Below are positions 23,630 through 31,918 of a DNA stretch of 38,110 nucleotides, one piece after another. The stretch spans positions 1-38,110 of the forward strand of contig JACRCW010000058.1 of assembly GCA_016218805.1 (NCBI GenBank), in the 5' to 3' direction. Under the pieces are notes generated by a model that made no database searches, had not been told where the DNA came from, and saw only the letters and a list, made by a program, of their open reading frames with translations. The stretch's first letter is position 1, and the number at the start of each line of letters is the position of its first letter. The position numbers and the translations under genes were made by a program. The DNA is from Deltaproteobacteria bacterium. Its GTDB lineage: Bacteria; Myxococcota; JACRCW01.

Positions 23630-25630
23630 ATGGGATTCAACATCATTGGCCAGGACGTGGTGGATGCCCCACCTCCGCCCACCCCCACGGGTGACCGGCG
23701 GCTGGTGGCGCCCTTCCTGCCCGCCAGCCCGGAGGAAACGCGCGCCCGCGGGTGGGACGCGGTTGACGTGGTGTTCGTCACCGGCGACGCCTACGTGGAC
23801 CATCCCAGCTTTGCCATGGCCGTGCTGGGGCGCGTGCTGGAGGCCCGCGGCTACCGCGTGGGCATCCTGGCGCAGCCGGACTGGCGCGCGCCGGACGCGT
23901 TCCGCGCGTTTGGGAAGCCGCGGCTGGCCTTCTGCGTCTCAGCGGGGAACCTGGATTCCATGCTGAACCACTACACGGCGCACAAGCGGCCGCGCCGTGA
24001 TGACGCGTATTCGCCCGGAGCGCGCGCGGGGCTGCGCCCGGACAAACCCACGCTGCAGTACACGCAGCGCTGCCGGCAGGCGTGGCCGGAGGTTCCCGTC
24101 ATCGTGGGCGGCATGGAAGCCTCCATGCGGCGCCTGGCCCACTATGACTACTGGTCGGACACGGTGAAGCGGTCCATCCAACTGGACGCCAAGGCGGACC
24201 TGCTGGTGTACGGCGCCGGGGAACGCCCGCTGCTGGAGATTCTCGCCCGCCTGCGTGCGGGTGAGGACGTGCGGTCCATCCGTGACGTGCGCGGCACGGT
24301 GTACGCGCTGGGCGCGTCTGAGGCGGCGGAGCTGTTGGGCGCGCGCGAATCCGCACCGTCCGGTGTACGGGAGTTGGCCGCGCCGCTGCACGGCTTTGCC
24401 GCGCTGGAGTTGGCTCCGTTTGACCTCATCCGCGCGGACAAGCCCGCGTTTGCGCGCGTGCAGCACGCGTTCCACCGCGAACAGAACCCGCACAACGCGC
24501 GTGCCCTGGTGCAGCGCCACGGCGACCAGGCGGTGGTGCAGAACCCGCCGCAGCCGGCGCTGACGACGACGGAGATGGACTGGCTCCACGGGCTTCCCTA
24601 CAACAAGCTCCCGCATCCCTGCTACGGCCAGCAGCGCATCCCCGCCTACGAGATGGTGCGCTTTTCCATCCAGGTCATGCGCGGGTGCTTTGGCGGTTGC
24701 ACGTTCTGCGCAATCACTGAACACCAGGGCAAGACCATTCAATCCCGCTCTGAGGCGTCCATCCTGCGCGAGGTGGAGGACCTGCAGCGCGTACCCGGCT
24801 ACACCGGCGTGGTCAGCGACCTGGGCGGCCCCACCGCCAACATGTTCCGCCTGCAGTGCGGCGCCCCGGAGACGGAGAAGGTGTGCCGCCGCCACAGCTG
24901 CGTGCACCCGACCATCTGCACCAAGCTGGTGGTGGACCAGGGGCCGGTGACGGACCTGATGCGCCGCGCGCGCCACGCGCCGGGCGTGAAGAAGGTGCTC
25001 ATCGGGTCAGGGGTGCGGATGGACCTGGCTGACGACGCGTATATCCGCGAACTGGCCGCGCACCACGTGGGCGGGCACCTCAAGGTGGCGCCGGAGCACG
25101 TGGACGAGGAGACGCTGGCGCGCATGAAGAAGCCCGGCGTGGACGTGTTTGTGCAGTTCAAGCAGAAGTTTGACGCGGCCAGCCGCGCGGCGGGCAAGGA
25201 GCAGTACCTGGTGCCCTACTTCGTCTCGTCACATCCCGGGTGTGACATGGACGGCGCCATTGCCCTGGCCAACTTCCTCAAGGAGGGCAACTTCCGCCCT
25301 GAGCAGGTGCAGGACTTCATCCCCACGCCCATGACGCCGGCCACCTGCATGTGGTTCACCGGCATTGACCCGCTGACGCTTCGCGCGGTGTACGTGGAGC
25401 GTGACGGGCAGAAGAAGAAGCAGCAGAAGGCGCTGATGCAGTACTGGCGCCCGGAGAACCACGGCCTGGTGAAGGACGCGCTGCGCGGCGCGGGCCGCGC
25501 TGACCTGCTGGGCACGCACCGCACCGCGCTGGTGGAGGAATACCAGCGCATGGGCTGGCAGCCGCCGCGTGACAAGGGGAAGTTCCATGGCCGCCCCAAG
25601 CGGAAGACCCACCCGGGCGCGCGGGGCTGA
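23630..25630 (+). CDS. YgiQ family radical SAM protein
   Basis: 666 residues matching YgiQ proteins along the whole length. The N-terminal cobalamin-binding-like part has DVVFVTGDAYVDHPSFAMAV and VGGMEASMRRLAHYDYWSD. The radical SAM core carries the iron-sulphur motif C-x3-C-x2-C at residues 353, 357 and 360 (RGCFGGCTFC). LGGPTANMF, a Cys-rich loop (CRRHSCVHPTICTKL), VLIGSGVRMD and LKVAPEHVDE follow. The C-terminal part has VPYFVSSHPGC and DFIPTPMTPATCMWFTG. The reaction is not established for this family. ATG 23630 fits the family start (MGFNIIGQDVVDAPPPPTPTG). The long frame extending upstream to 22766 lies antisense to other genes and was not used. Confidence 0.95.
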   Translation: MGFNIIGQDVVDAPPPPTPTGDRRLVAPFLPASPEETRARGWDAVDVVFVTGDAYVDHPSFAMAVLGRVLEARGYRVGILAQPDWRAPDAFRAFGKPRLAFCVSAGNLDSMLNHYTAHKRPRRDDAYSPGARAGLRPDKPTLQYTQRCRQAWPEVPVIVGGMEASMRRLAHYDYWSDTVKRSIQLDAKADLLVYGAGERPLLEILARLRAGEDVRSIRDVRGTVYALGASEAAELLGARESAPSGVRELAAPLHGFAALELAPFDLIRADKPAFARVQHAFHREQNPHNARALVQRHGDQAVVQNPPQPALTTTEMDWLHGLPYNKLPHPCYGQQRIPAYEMVRFSIQVMRGCFGGCTFCAITEHQGKTIQSRSEASILREVEDLQRVPGYTGVVSDLGGPTANMFRLQCGAPETEKVCRRHSCVHPTICTKLVVDQGPVTDLMRRARHAPGVKKVLIGSGVRMDLADDAYIRELAAHHVGGHLKVAPEHVDEETLARMKKPGVDVFVQFKQKFDAASRAAGKEQYLVPYFVSSHPGCDMDGAIALANFLKEGNFRPEQVQDFIPTPMTPATCMWFTGIDPLTLRAVYVERDGQKKKQQKALMQYWRPENHGLVKDALRGAGRADLLGTHRTALVEEYQRMGWQPPRDKGKFHGRPKRKTHPGARG

Positions 25631-25709
25631 CGCTCCCACCGCCACGCGCGGACGTCGTCGTGCGCGCGCGGTTGCGCAGGCGCCCGCTACCCACTGAGGA
25701 TGGCCGCCC

Positions 25710-26135
25710 ATGTCCGCCTCCCCGTCGACGATGATCCTCCTCGCGGCCGGCCTGCTGGTTGCGTCCGCGTGCCGCCCCGCGGCCGAGCCGCCGGGTCCCA
25801 CCCCCGCACCTGCCACGCCGCCCCGCCTGGACGGGGTCCAGCGCCCGCCCACTGAGGGCGACGGGCGACCGCCGGCGGTCGTGGCGTTGGTCGCCCTGGA
25901 GAGCGTGGACGTGGGAGACCAGACGTTCTTCAGGTTTGACCAGCGCGGACGCGCCGGCTGGGCCGCCGTCGCCCGGCGCTCCATGCCGCCCGGCACGCCG
26001 GTTCGCTTGCGGGTCACCGGCGCCGAGCGCAACCACGCCGTCACTTTCATGAAGGAACCGCTTCCCGTCGTGCTGTTTGGCGTGGTGCTGGACAGCCCTG
26101 CGGGAGCGGCCGCCGCCCCCATCCACAATCCATGA
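25710..26135 (+). CDS. Small lipoprotein with NrfJ-like OB fold
   Basis: 141 residues. The signal peptide ends in a lipobox (ILLAAGLLVASAC, Cys21), followed by a Pro-rich linker. The mature domain (VVALVALESVDVGDQTFFRF, GWAAVARRSMPPGTPVRLRV, HAVTFMKEPLPVVLFGVVL) resembles the NrfJ-related OB-fold proteins, in which a WAA-V-G strand pair is followed by a partly conserved MKE/KS-L-x-F-x-VIL ending. It is probably an envelope protein of unknown role. GAGGATGG precedes the ATG. It ends 50 bp before the sigma-54 promoter of the next operon. Confidence 0.7.
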   Translation: MSASPSTMILLAAGLLVASACRPAAEPPGPTPAPATPPRLDGVQRPPTEGDGRPPAVVALVALESVDVGDQTFFRFDQRGRAGWAAVARRSMPPGTPVRLRVTGAERNHAVTFMKEPLPVVLFGVVLDSPAGAAAAPIHNP

Positions 26136-26184
26136 ATTGAAGCAGGTCCCAGGCAGGGGCGGGCCCAAGACCCCGTATTCCTGC

Positions 26185-26200
26185 TGGCATGCACCCTGCT
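26185..26200 (+). promoter_or_regulatory. Predicted sigma-54 (-24/-12) promoter
   Basis: The sequence TGGCATGCACCCTGCT matches the sigma-54 consensus TGGCAC-G-N4-TTGC-W at every position except two. GG (26186-26187) and GC (26198-26199) are separated by exactly 10 bp, as required. A start site near 26211 would give a ~35-base leader containing the GGGAGG site before ATG 26246. The operon it precedes encodes its own sigma-54 activator. No upstream activator-binding inverted repeat was identified. Confidence 0.65.
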
Positions 26201-26245
26201 CTGCCCCCGTCCGCCGGCGTGGTGGGGCCGGGAGGACGGTGCACC

Positions 26246-26851
26246 ATGCTGGCGGCGCTGCTGATCACGGGGTGGCTGGGCGGGCAGGCGGGCGCGGCGG
26301 GGGATGCCCCGCGGGTGGTGGCGCCGGTGCTGGCGTATGGCGCGCCGGAGGGCGCGGCGCGGGTGGTGGCGTACTTCCCGTTCGGCGGGTCCAAGGAGCT
26401 GCAGCGGGACGAGCGCACCGGGATGTGGCGGGGGCGCGCGCTGTTGGGCGCGGCCGTGCCTGAGGGGAGCTACCCGGTGGCGCTGGTGGTGGAGGCGCAG
26501 GACGGCAGCCGGATGGTGCGGCACGAGCAGCTGCAGGTGCGCGCGGATGGGCAACCGTTCCAGGCGCGCGTGGCCGACGAGGCGGTGGCCCCCGGTGGCG
26601 TGGTGGAACTGGTGGTGGACGCCGTGGAGCCCGCGCTGGCGGTGACCGCGCGCGCCCCCACGCTGTGGACGGGTGCGCGGCCGCTGGGGCCGGCCACGTG
26701 GGGATCACGCACGGACTGGGGGGCGCTGTGGGTGGTGCCCGCCGACGCCGCGGCGGGCGACCACACGGTGGAGGTGAGCGTGACCGACCGCGCCGGCCGC
26801 ACGTTCAGCCGGGGCCTGGTGCTGCGGGTGGTGCGCGCCGAGGCGCGCTGA
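26246..26851 (+). CDS. Secreted beta-sandwich (Ig-like) protein, first gene of the sigma-54 operon
   Basis: 201 residues. ATG 26246 gives a signal peptide (LAALLITGWLGGQAGAAG) and is preceded by GGGAGG. The mature protein seems to hold two Ig-like units. The first has ARVVAYFPFGGSKELQRDE, MWRGRALLGAAVPEGSYPVA and VEAQDGSRMVRHEQLQV. The second has PALAVTARAPTLWTG and GDHTVEVSVTDRAGRTFS. The pattern PFG...L..D...W.GR....P.G.Y is one I associate with beta-sandwich domains of myxobacterial envelope proteins. It could be the ligand-binding or effector part of the downstream sensor system. An earlier ATG at 26189 overlaps the promoter and was rejected. Confidence 0.82.
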   Translation: MLAALLITGWLGGQAGAAGDAPRVVAPVLAYGAPEGAARVVAYFPFGGSKELQRDERTGMWRGRALLGAAVPEGSYPVALVVEAQDGSRMVRHEQLQVRADGQPFQARVADEAVAPGGVVELVVDAVEPALAVTARAPTLWTGARPLGPATWGSRTDWGALWVVPADAAAGDHTVEVSVTDRAGRTFSRGLVLRVVRAEAR

Positions 26852-26862
26852 AGGAGGATGCC

Positions 26863-27288
26863 ATGAACGAGGAGCTGCTCACGATGAACCCGCCTCACCC
26901 GTCCTCCGCGCCGCCCGACCCGCGGGAGCTGCTGGCGGACCTGGCACATGACCTGGGCAAGTACCTGCGGATGCCGGTGGCCTTCCTGCCCGCCGCCGCG
27001 TCCGACGACGAGGTCCGTGACGCCGCACGCCGCGCGCTGCTGGAGACGCGCGTGACACCGACGGGTACGCGCGGTGCACGGGCGCTGTGGGAGGCGTTCC
27101 TGGCCGAGGGCGGGGACGCGCTGCGGGGCCGGGAGGGGTTTGACGAACTTGAGCGCGCGGTGGCCCGGGCCCTGGCCTGGGAAACCCGCGTGCGGGACGG
27201 AGGGAGCGCACTGGAACGGCCCGCCCTGGTGGCGGACTTCTCCGCGGTCTCCGCCGCCATCCGCGCGCTCAGCCAACGGTTGGACTGA
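26863..27288 (+). CDS. Small protein with histidine-box-like motif, possible phosphotransfer partner
   Basis: 141 residues, cytoplasmic, no known family. After a disordered N-terminus comes a helix with LLADLAHDLGKYLRMPV. The AHDLGKYL stretch resembles the H-box (HD/E-x-x-K/N) of histidine kinase dimerisation helices, with candidate acceptor His29. The rest is helical (DEVRDAARRALLETRV, ARALWEAFLAEGGDAL, LVADFSAVSAAIRALSQRL). Placed between a secreted protein and an enhancer-binding protein, it could be a histidine phosphotransferase-like link in the relay. That role is inferred from a single motif and context. AAGGAGG upstream supports the start. Confidence 0.8.
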   Translation: MNEELLTMNPPHPSSAPPDPRELLADLAHDLGKYLRMPVAFLPAAASDDEVRDAARRALLETRVTPTGTRGARALWEAFLAEGGDALRGREGFDELERAVARALAWETRVRDGGSALERPALVADFSAVSAAIRALSQRLD

Positions 27289-27326
27289 CGGGACGCTCCA
27301 TCGCGCCCCGGGAAAAGGAACGCGCT

Positions 27327-29105
27327 ATGGTTTCCATGCACGCCCCCATGACGGGGGCGGTGGCTGAGCTGCCGCCTCTGCAGGTTCCCCGGATGAGCAA
27401 GCGCAAGCCCAACATCCTCGTCGTTGACGACGGGCTGACCTACGCGCGGGTGGTGGCGGACCATCTGCCGGAGCTGCGGCTGGTGACCCCGGACGGGCAG
27501 CCCTGCCTGCGGGATGGTCCCTCCGCGCTGGCGTGGCTGGACCGCCACGTGGATGAAGTGGACCTGGTGCTGCTGGACATGCACTTTGACGTGCCCGACG
27601 AGAAGCTGCTGCCGCTGCCCAATGAGCCCAGCCTGCGGCGCCAGAAGCGCTTCCAGGGCGTGGCCATTCTCCGGGAAATCCGGCACCGCCACCCCGCGCT
27701 GCCCGTGGTGCTGCTGACGGCGGAGCAGGACCTGTCCCTGGTGGACGTGGACGGCCAGCTGGCTGCGCAGTCCATGACCTACGTGCTGGACGGCGAAGAC
27801 CTGGACACCCTGCGCATCCGCATCAACGCGGCGCTGCAGGAGGCGTCCCAGGGCCTGGAGGAGGATGACCTGCTGTGGGGCGGGCACCGCGCCATGGCGG
27901 CCATCCGGCGCCGGCTGGAGGTGCTGTCCCGCGGGAGCATGCCCGTCATCATTGAGGGCGAAACCGGTACCGGGAAGAGTTTCCTGGCCGAGCGCTACCT
28001 GCACCGCAAGAGCGGGCGGAAGGGCGCGTTCGTGACGCTGGACCTGTCCGCGGTGCCCACTGAGCTTGTCGCCAGCCACCTGTTCGGCGCGCTGCGCGGG
28101 TCGTTCACCGGCGCGGTGGCGGACCGCAAGGGCGTGTTTGAGCTGGCCCACCACGGCACGCTGTTCATTGACGAGATCCAGAACGTCCCCATTGAGGTGC
28201 AGAAGCAGCTGCTGGTGGTGCTACAGGAACGCAAGGTGCGCCCCATCGGCGCGGCGCGCGAGATCGACGTTGACGTGAAGGTGGTGGCCGCGTCCAACCA
28301 GCCGCTGGCGCTGGCCGTGGCGGAAGGCCGCTTCCGGCAGGACCTGTACATGCGGCTGGGGCCGGCCACGCGCGTGGTCATCCCGCCGCTGCGGGAGCGG
28401 CTGGGGGACTTGCCGTTCTTTGCGCGGCGCATTGTGACGCGGGCGGCGGAGGACCCGGAGAACGCGCCGCTCAAGGCGGAAGTGGCCCGCGCCGCGGGGC
28501 TCACCAGTGAGGCGCCCATGCACGTGCTGCTGGGCCGGTCCGACACGCCGCCCCCGTCCCACGCGCTGGCGCTGGTCCTGCCGGAGCCCGCCTGGAAGGT
28601 GCTGTCCGCGCACCGCTGGCCCGGCAACATGCGCGAGCTGCACTCGGTGATGCACCACCTGGTGGCGTTCACGCTGGTGGCCGCCGCGGACGCGCTGCGC
28701 AGCGGGATGCCGCTGAAGAACCCGCGCCTGCAGGTGGACGTCGGGCTGGTGGGTGAGCTGCTGTCCGCCTCCCAGGCGCTCAACGCGCCCCGCGCCGCGG
28801 CGCCAGCTTCCCCGGCGGCCCCCGCCCCCGCGCCGGTGCACTCGCAGGTGCGCGGGGTGACGCCGCTGCCCGCGGTGGACACGGACGCGCGCGACACCTT
28901 CCTGGTCAAGGTGCGCCCGCTGGGCAGCCTCAACGCCGTCGCCGTGGACGTGGAGCGGCAATACTTCTTTGCGTTGTACAAGCGGTTTGGCGGCGACTTT
29001 GCCCGGATGGCGGAGGTGCTGCTGGGTGACCCGGCCAAGGAGCGCGCCATCCGGCTGCGGTTCAACCAGATGGGCCTGAAGGTGCGGGAACTGCGGGGAC
29101 GATGA
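27327..29105 (+). CDS. Sigma-54 enhancer-binding response regulator with inserted receiver
   Basis: 592 residues. The receiver (~27-170) has the acidic pair D34/D35, phospho-acceptor D84 in LLDMHFD and T131, but the expected Lys is replaced (TYVLDGED), and ~22 extra residues (88-109) follow D84. The AAA+ domain (~185-420) carries Walker A GETGTGKS (~211-218), GSFTGA (~258-263) in place of GAFTGA, Walker B GTLFIDEI and PLRERLGDLPFFA. A Pro/Ala linker leads to a C-terminal Fis-type helix-turn-helix (FALYKRFGGDFARMAEVL...). It should activate sigma-54 promoters. The inserted receiver suggests altered phosphorylation control. ATG 27327 is used; an alternative is ATG 27393. Its stop overlaps the kinase start. 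Confidence 0.92.
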   Translation: MVSMHAPMTGAVAELPPLQVPRMSKRKPNILVVDDGLTYARVVADHLPELRLVTPDGQPCLRDGPSALAWLDRHVDEVDLVLLDMHFDVPDEKLLPLPNEPSLRRQKRFQGVAILREIRHRHPALPVVLLTAEQDLSLVDVDGQLAAQSMTYVLDGEDLDTLRIRINAALQEASQGLEEDDLLWGGHRAMAAIRRRLEVLSRGSMPVIIEGETGTGKSFLAERYLHRKSGRKGAFVTLDLSAVPTELVASHLFGALRGSFTGAVADRKGVFELAHHGTLFIDEIQNVPIEVQKQLLVVLQERKVRPIGAAREIDVDVKVVAASNQPLALAVAEGRFRQDLYMRLGPATRVVIPPLRERLGDLPFFARRIVTRAAEDPENAPLKAEVARAAGLTSEAPMHVLLGRSDTPPPSHALALVLPEPAWKVLSAHRWPGNMRELHSVMHHLVAFTLVAAADALRSGMPLKNPRLQVDVGLVGELLSASQALNAPRAAAPASPAAPAPAPVHSQVRGVTPLPAVDTDARDTFLVKVRPLGSLNAVAVDVERQYFFALYKRFGGDFARMAEVLLGDPAKERAIRLRFNQMGLKVRELRGR

Positions 29106-31918
29106 ACGCGTGCCTGCTCGCCCTCAGTGCCTGGCTGGCCGGCCAGTCCCCACCTGCCGACGCGGGCGCGGCCGACGGCGCCGTCCCCGCCGGTGAGATG
29201 GCGGCGCTGCTGCAGCAGACGCTGCAGAAGCTGGCGCAGAAGAACACGGAGGACGGGCTGGCCAACTTCCGCGCGGGCAACCTTCCCGCCGCGCTGGAGC
29301 AGCTGCGGCAGGCGCGCGAACTGGACCCCGAGTCTCCGGACGTGCTGCTGCACCTGGGAAACGTGCACCAGGCGCTGGGCAACACCGACGCGGCGGAACA
29401 GTCCTGGCGTGCTGCGCTGGTGCTGGCCCCCGATCACCAGGCCGCGCGCCTGGCCCTGGCGGACCTGCTGGCGGCGCGGCATGACCCGCGGGGTTTTGCG
29501 GAGGCGCAGGCGCTGCTGCAGCGCGTGCGTGAACTGCGCGGCAATGACCCGGACGTGGTCCTGCGGCAGGCACGCGTGGCCGCCCGCGCCGGGCGCGTGG
29601 ATGACGCGGAGCGTTTCTATGACGACGTCATTCGCCTGGGCCGCACCCCACCGGAGACGCGCATGGAGGTCGCTGACTTCCTGCAGGGCATGGGGCGCGA
29701 CCGCGACGCGCGCGCGCTCTACGAGCAGCTGCGCAACGAATCCGCATGGAGCCGCCGCGCCGCCGAGCGGCTGCGCCAGGTGGCGGTGGAGGAACAGGCG
29801 CGCCGCCTTGGGTGGTCGCGCCCGTCGGGCGAAGTGCCCGCCCCGGCTCAGGCGCTGCTGGCGCGTGCGCGCTCCGCGGCGGCGCAGCAACGGCGCGCGG
29901 AGGCGGAGGAGGCGCTGCGCGAGTGCCTGCGCATGGCGCCGCAGTTCACCGACGCGCGCCTGGATCTGGCGGGGCTGCACCAGGCGGCTGGCCGCATGGG
30001 GGATGCGGAGCTGGAGCTGTTGCGCGCGCTCGCATTTGACCAGCGCAACGCGGAGGTGCACGCGCGCCTGGGGCTGATGCTGCTGGACGCGGAGTCCCCG
30101 CGCGCACCGGAGGCCGCGCTGTACCTGTCCCGCGCGCTGCTGCTGCGCCCTGAGCGCAGCGAGTGGAACCTGGCGCTGGCGCGCGCCCTGCGCCTGGGCG
30201 GGGACTTCCGTGGTGCGCTGGCGCGCGTGGACGCGTTCCTCCAGGGCGACGGGACCGAGGAGGCCCGGCGCGAAGCGCTGTCCCTCAAGCTGGCCCTGCA
30301 GCGCCTGCTCCCCACGGACAGCCCGGACCCCACTGACGTGCCGCGGGCCACCGGGACCGACACGGCACTGGTGGACCGCCTGGGCCGCGCGCGCGCCTAC
30401 CTGTCGCGCGGGGAGACGGACGCGGCGCTGGCGGAACTGCGCGAGGTGGGCGGTACCGACCGCGACGCCGAGGTGCGCGGCCTGGAGGGGCGGATCCTGA
30501 TGGCCGCCGGCCGGCAGAGCGAGGCCGCCGCGGCGTTCCGCGCGTCACTGGCGGTGCACGCCGCGCAGCCGGACATCCATGAGCAGCTGGGGCTGGTCCT
30601 CTCCCGCCTGGGCGAGGAGGCCGCGGCACGCGCCGAACTGGAGCGCGCGGAAGCCACCGGCGCACCGGAGGCGACCTATCACCTGGCCCGCTTGGCCCTG
30701 GAGCGCGCCCAGCGCAAGCCGCTGGCGTGGACGGTGCGCCTGCACGCCGCCTGGCGCGCGCGCGCAAGGCTGGATCACTTCCTCACCGCGGCGCCCCCGG
30801 GCGCCCTGCGCAGCGACGCCTGGGCCATGCGCGACTCTGTCGACCGGCTCCTCGCCACGCTGCTGCTGCCGGGCGCCGCGGCGCTGGCCCTGCTGCTGGC
30901 CCTGCTGGCGGTGGCGATGGAACGGCGGTTTGGCGGCACGGATCTGCGCGGCCTGCTCACGCGCCATCCCGAGGTGGGGCCGGCGGTGCAGCGCATCCTG
31001 GCTGCCATCCGCCACGAGGTGCTCAAGCACAACACGCTGGTGCTGTCCGGCGTGGTGGACGCGCTGGAGCGCGGGGATGACGTGTCCGCCCACGCCGCGC
31101 ATCTGCGCTCCACGCTGCTGGAGGGCGGCAGCGGTCCCGCCGTGCTGGACCGCCTGCACGGCTACGAGCTGGAGCTGGCCTCCCTGGGCCGCGCCCACGG
31201 CGTGCGCCTCAACCTGCACCACCGGGACCGCGCGCTGTCCGCGCTGCACCGCGGCTTCACGCTGCTGCGCCGGGTGGAAGCGCGCCTGTCCCGCGCCGCG
31301 TCGCTGGGACGCCTGCGCCGCCGCCTGCTGCTGGGGGACGTGCGCCGTGCCACCGCCCTGCTCAACGCGGACGCGTACGAGGCCGTCCGCGCGCTGCTGG
31401 ACGAGCTGCGGGTGCTGCGGGTGGACGAGGCCTTCCTCCGCTCGGTGTACGCCCGCGTGTCCCGCGAGCCGGCGTTCCGCCCGGCGCAGCTGCGGCCGCT
31501 GGCGCTGGACGCGCGCGTGCCGCTGCCGGTTGGCGTGGGCATCCCCCGCGCGGCGCTGGAGGACGCGCTGTTCAACCTGCTGCGCAATGCCCTGCAGGCC
31601 TCCCTGCGCGAGGGCCTCTCACCCGTGGAGGTGGGCCTGGGCGTGGACCTGCAGGTGGACGCGGTCACCGGCCTGGAGCGCGTGGTGTTCAGCGTGCGTG
31701 ACCGCGCACGCGCGCGGCTGGACCCTGACACGCTGGCGCGGCAGCGCATCACCGGCGGGCTGGGCCTGGTGCGGGACGTGGCCGGCCGCTACGAGGGCTC
31801 CGTGGACGTGACCGGACCGCACGACGGGTGGCAGAAAGCGGTGGTGCTCAAGCTGCCGCGCGAAGAGTTGCCCGGCGCCGCCCCGGCGCACGGCCCACCG
31901 CTGCTGGAGGCCGGTTGA
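29102..31918 (+). CDS. TPR-sensor histidine kinase
   Basis: 938 residues. A signal or anchor sequence (NACLLALSAWLAGQ) is followed by ~550 residues of TPR repeats (for example LANFRAGNLPAALEQLRQAR, LDPESPDVLLHLGNVHQALG, AALYLSRALLLRPERSEWNL), predicted to be periplasmic. A transmembrane helix at ~582-607 (LLLPGAAALALLLALLAVAM) leads to a cytoplasmic kinase core. The likely phospho-acceptor is His638 in AIRHEVLKHNTLVLSG, an unusual H-box. The ATPase N box is FNLLRNALQAS (824-834) and the G region is ITGGLGLVRDVAGRYEGSVDV. An obvious G1 box DxGxG is replaced by VRDRARARLD. Its overlap with the genes on both sides marks it as the kinase partner of the two receivers. The long TPR sensor implies protein-protein sensing in the envelope. 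Confidence 0.9.
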   Translation: MNACLLALSAWLAGQSPPADAGAADGAVPAGEMAALLQQTLQKLAQKNTEDGLANFRAGNLPAALEQLRQARELDPESPDVLLHLGNVHQALGNTDAAEQSWRAALVLAPDHQAARLALADLLAARHDPRGFAEAQALLQRVRELRGNDPDVVLRQARVAARAGRVDDAERFYDDVIRLGRTPPETRMEVADFLQGMGRDRDARALYEQLRNESAWSRRAAERLRQVAVEEQARRLGWSRPSGEVPAPAQALLARARSAAAQQRRAEAEEALRECLRMAPQFTDARLDLAGLHQAAGRMGDAELELLRALAFDQRNAEVHARLGLMLLDAESPRAPEAALYLSRALLLRPERSEWNLALARALRLGGDFRGALARVDAFLQGDGTEEARREALSLKLALQRLLPTDSPDPTDVPRATGTDTALVDRLGRARAYLSRGETDAALAELREVGGTDRDAEVRGLEGRILMAAGRQSEAAAAFRASLAVHAAQPDIHEQLGLVLSRLGEEAAARAELERAEATGAPEATYHLARLALERAQRKPLAWTVRLHAAWRARARLDHFLTAAPPGALRSDAWAMRDSVDRLLATLLLPGAAALALLLALLAVAMERRFGGTDLRGLLTRHPEVGPAVQRILAAIRHEVLKHNTLVLSGVVDALERGDDVSAHAAHLRSTLLEGGSGPAVLDRLHGYELELASLGRAHGVRLNLHHRDRALSALHRGFTLLRRVEARLSRAASLGRLRRRLLLGDVRRATALLNADAYEAVRALLDELRVLRVDEAFLRSVYARVSREPAFRPAQLRPLALDARVPLPVGVGIPRAALEDALFNLLRNALQASLREGLSPVEVGLGVDLQVDAVTGLERVVFSVRDRARARLDPDTLARQRITGGLGLVRDVAGRYEGSVDVTGPHDGWQKAVVLKLPREELPGAAPAHGPPLLEAG

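Noticed and set aside
26060..26184. Upstream activator site for the sigma-54 operon
   Set aside because: Short repeats such as GCAGG-TCCCAG-GCAGG are present but no convincing dyad is seen in the short stretch examined.
26189..26245. Upstream ATG for the secreted protein
   Set aside because: It overlaps the predicted sigma-54 promoter and would destroy the signal peptide.
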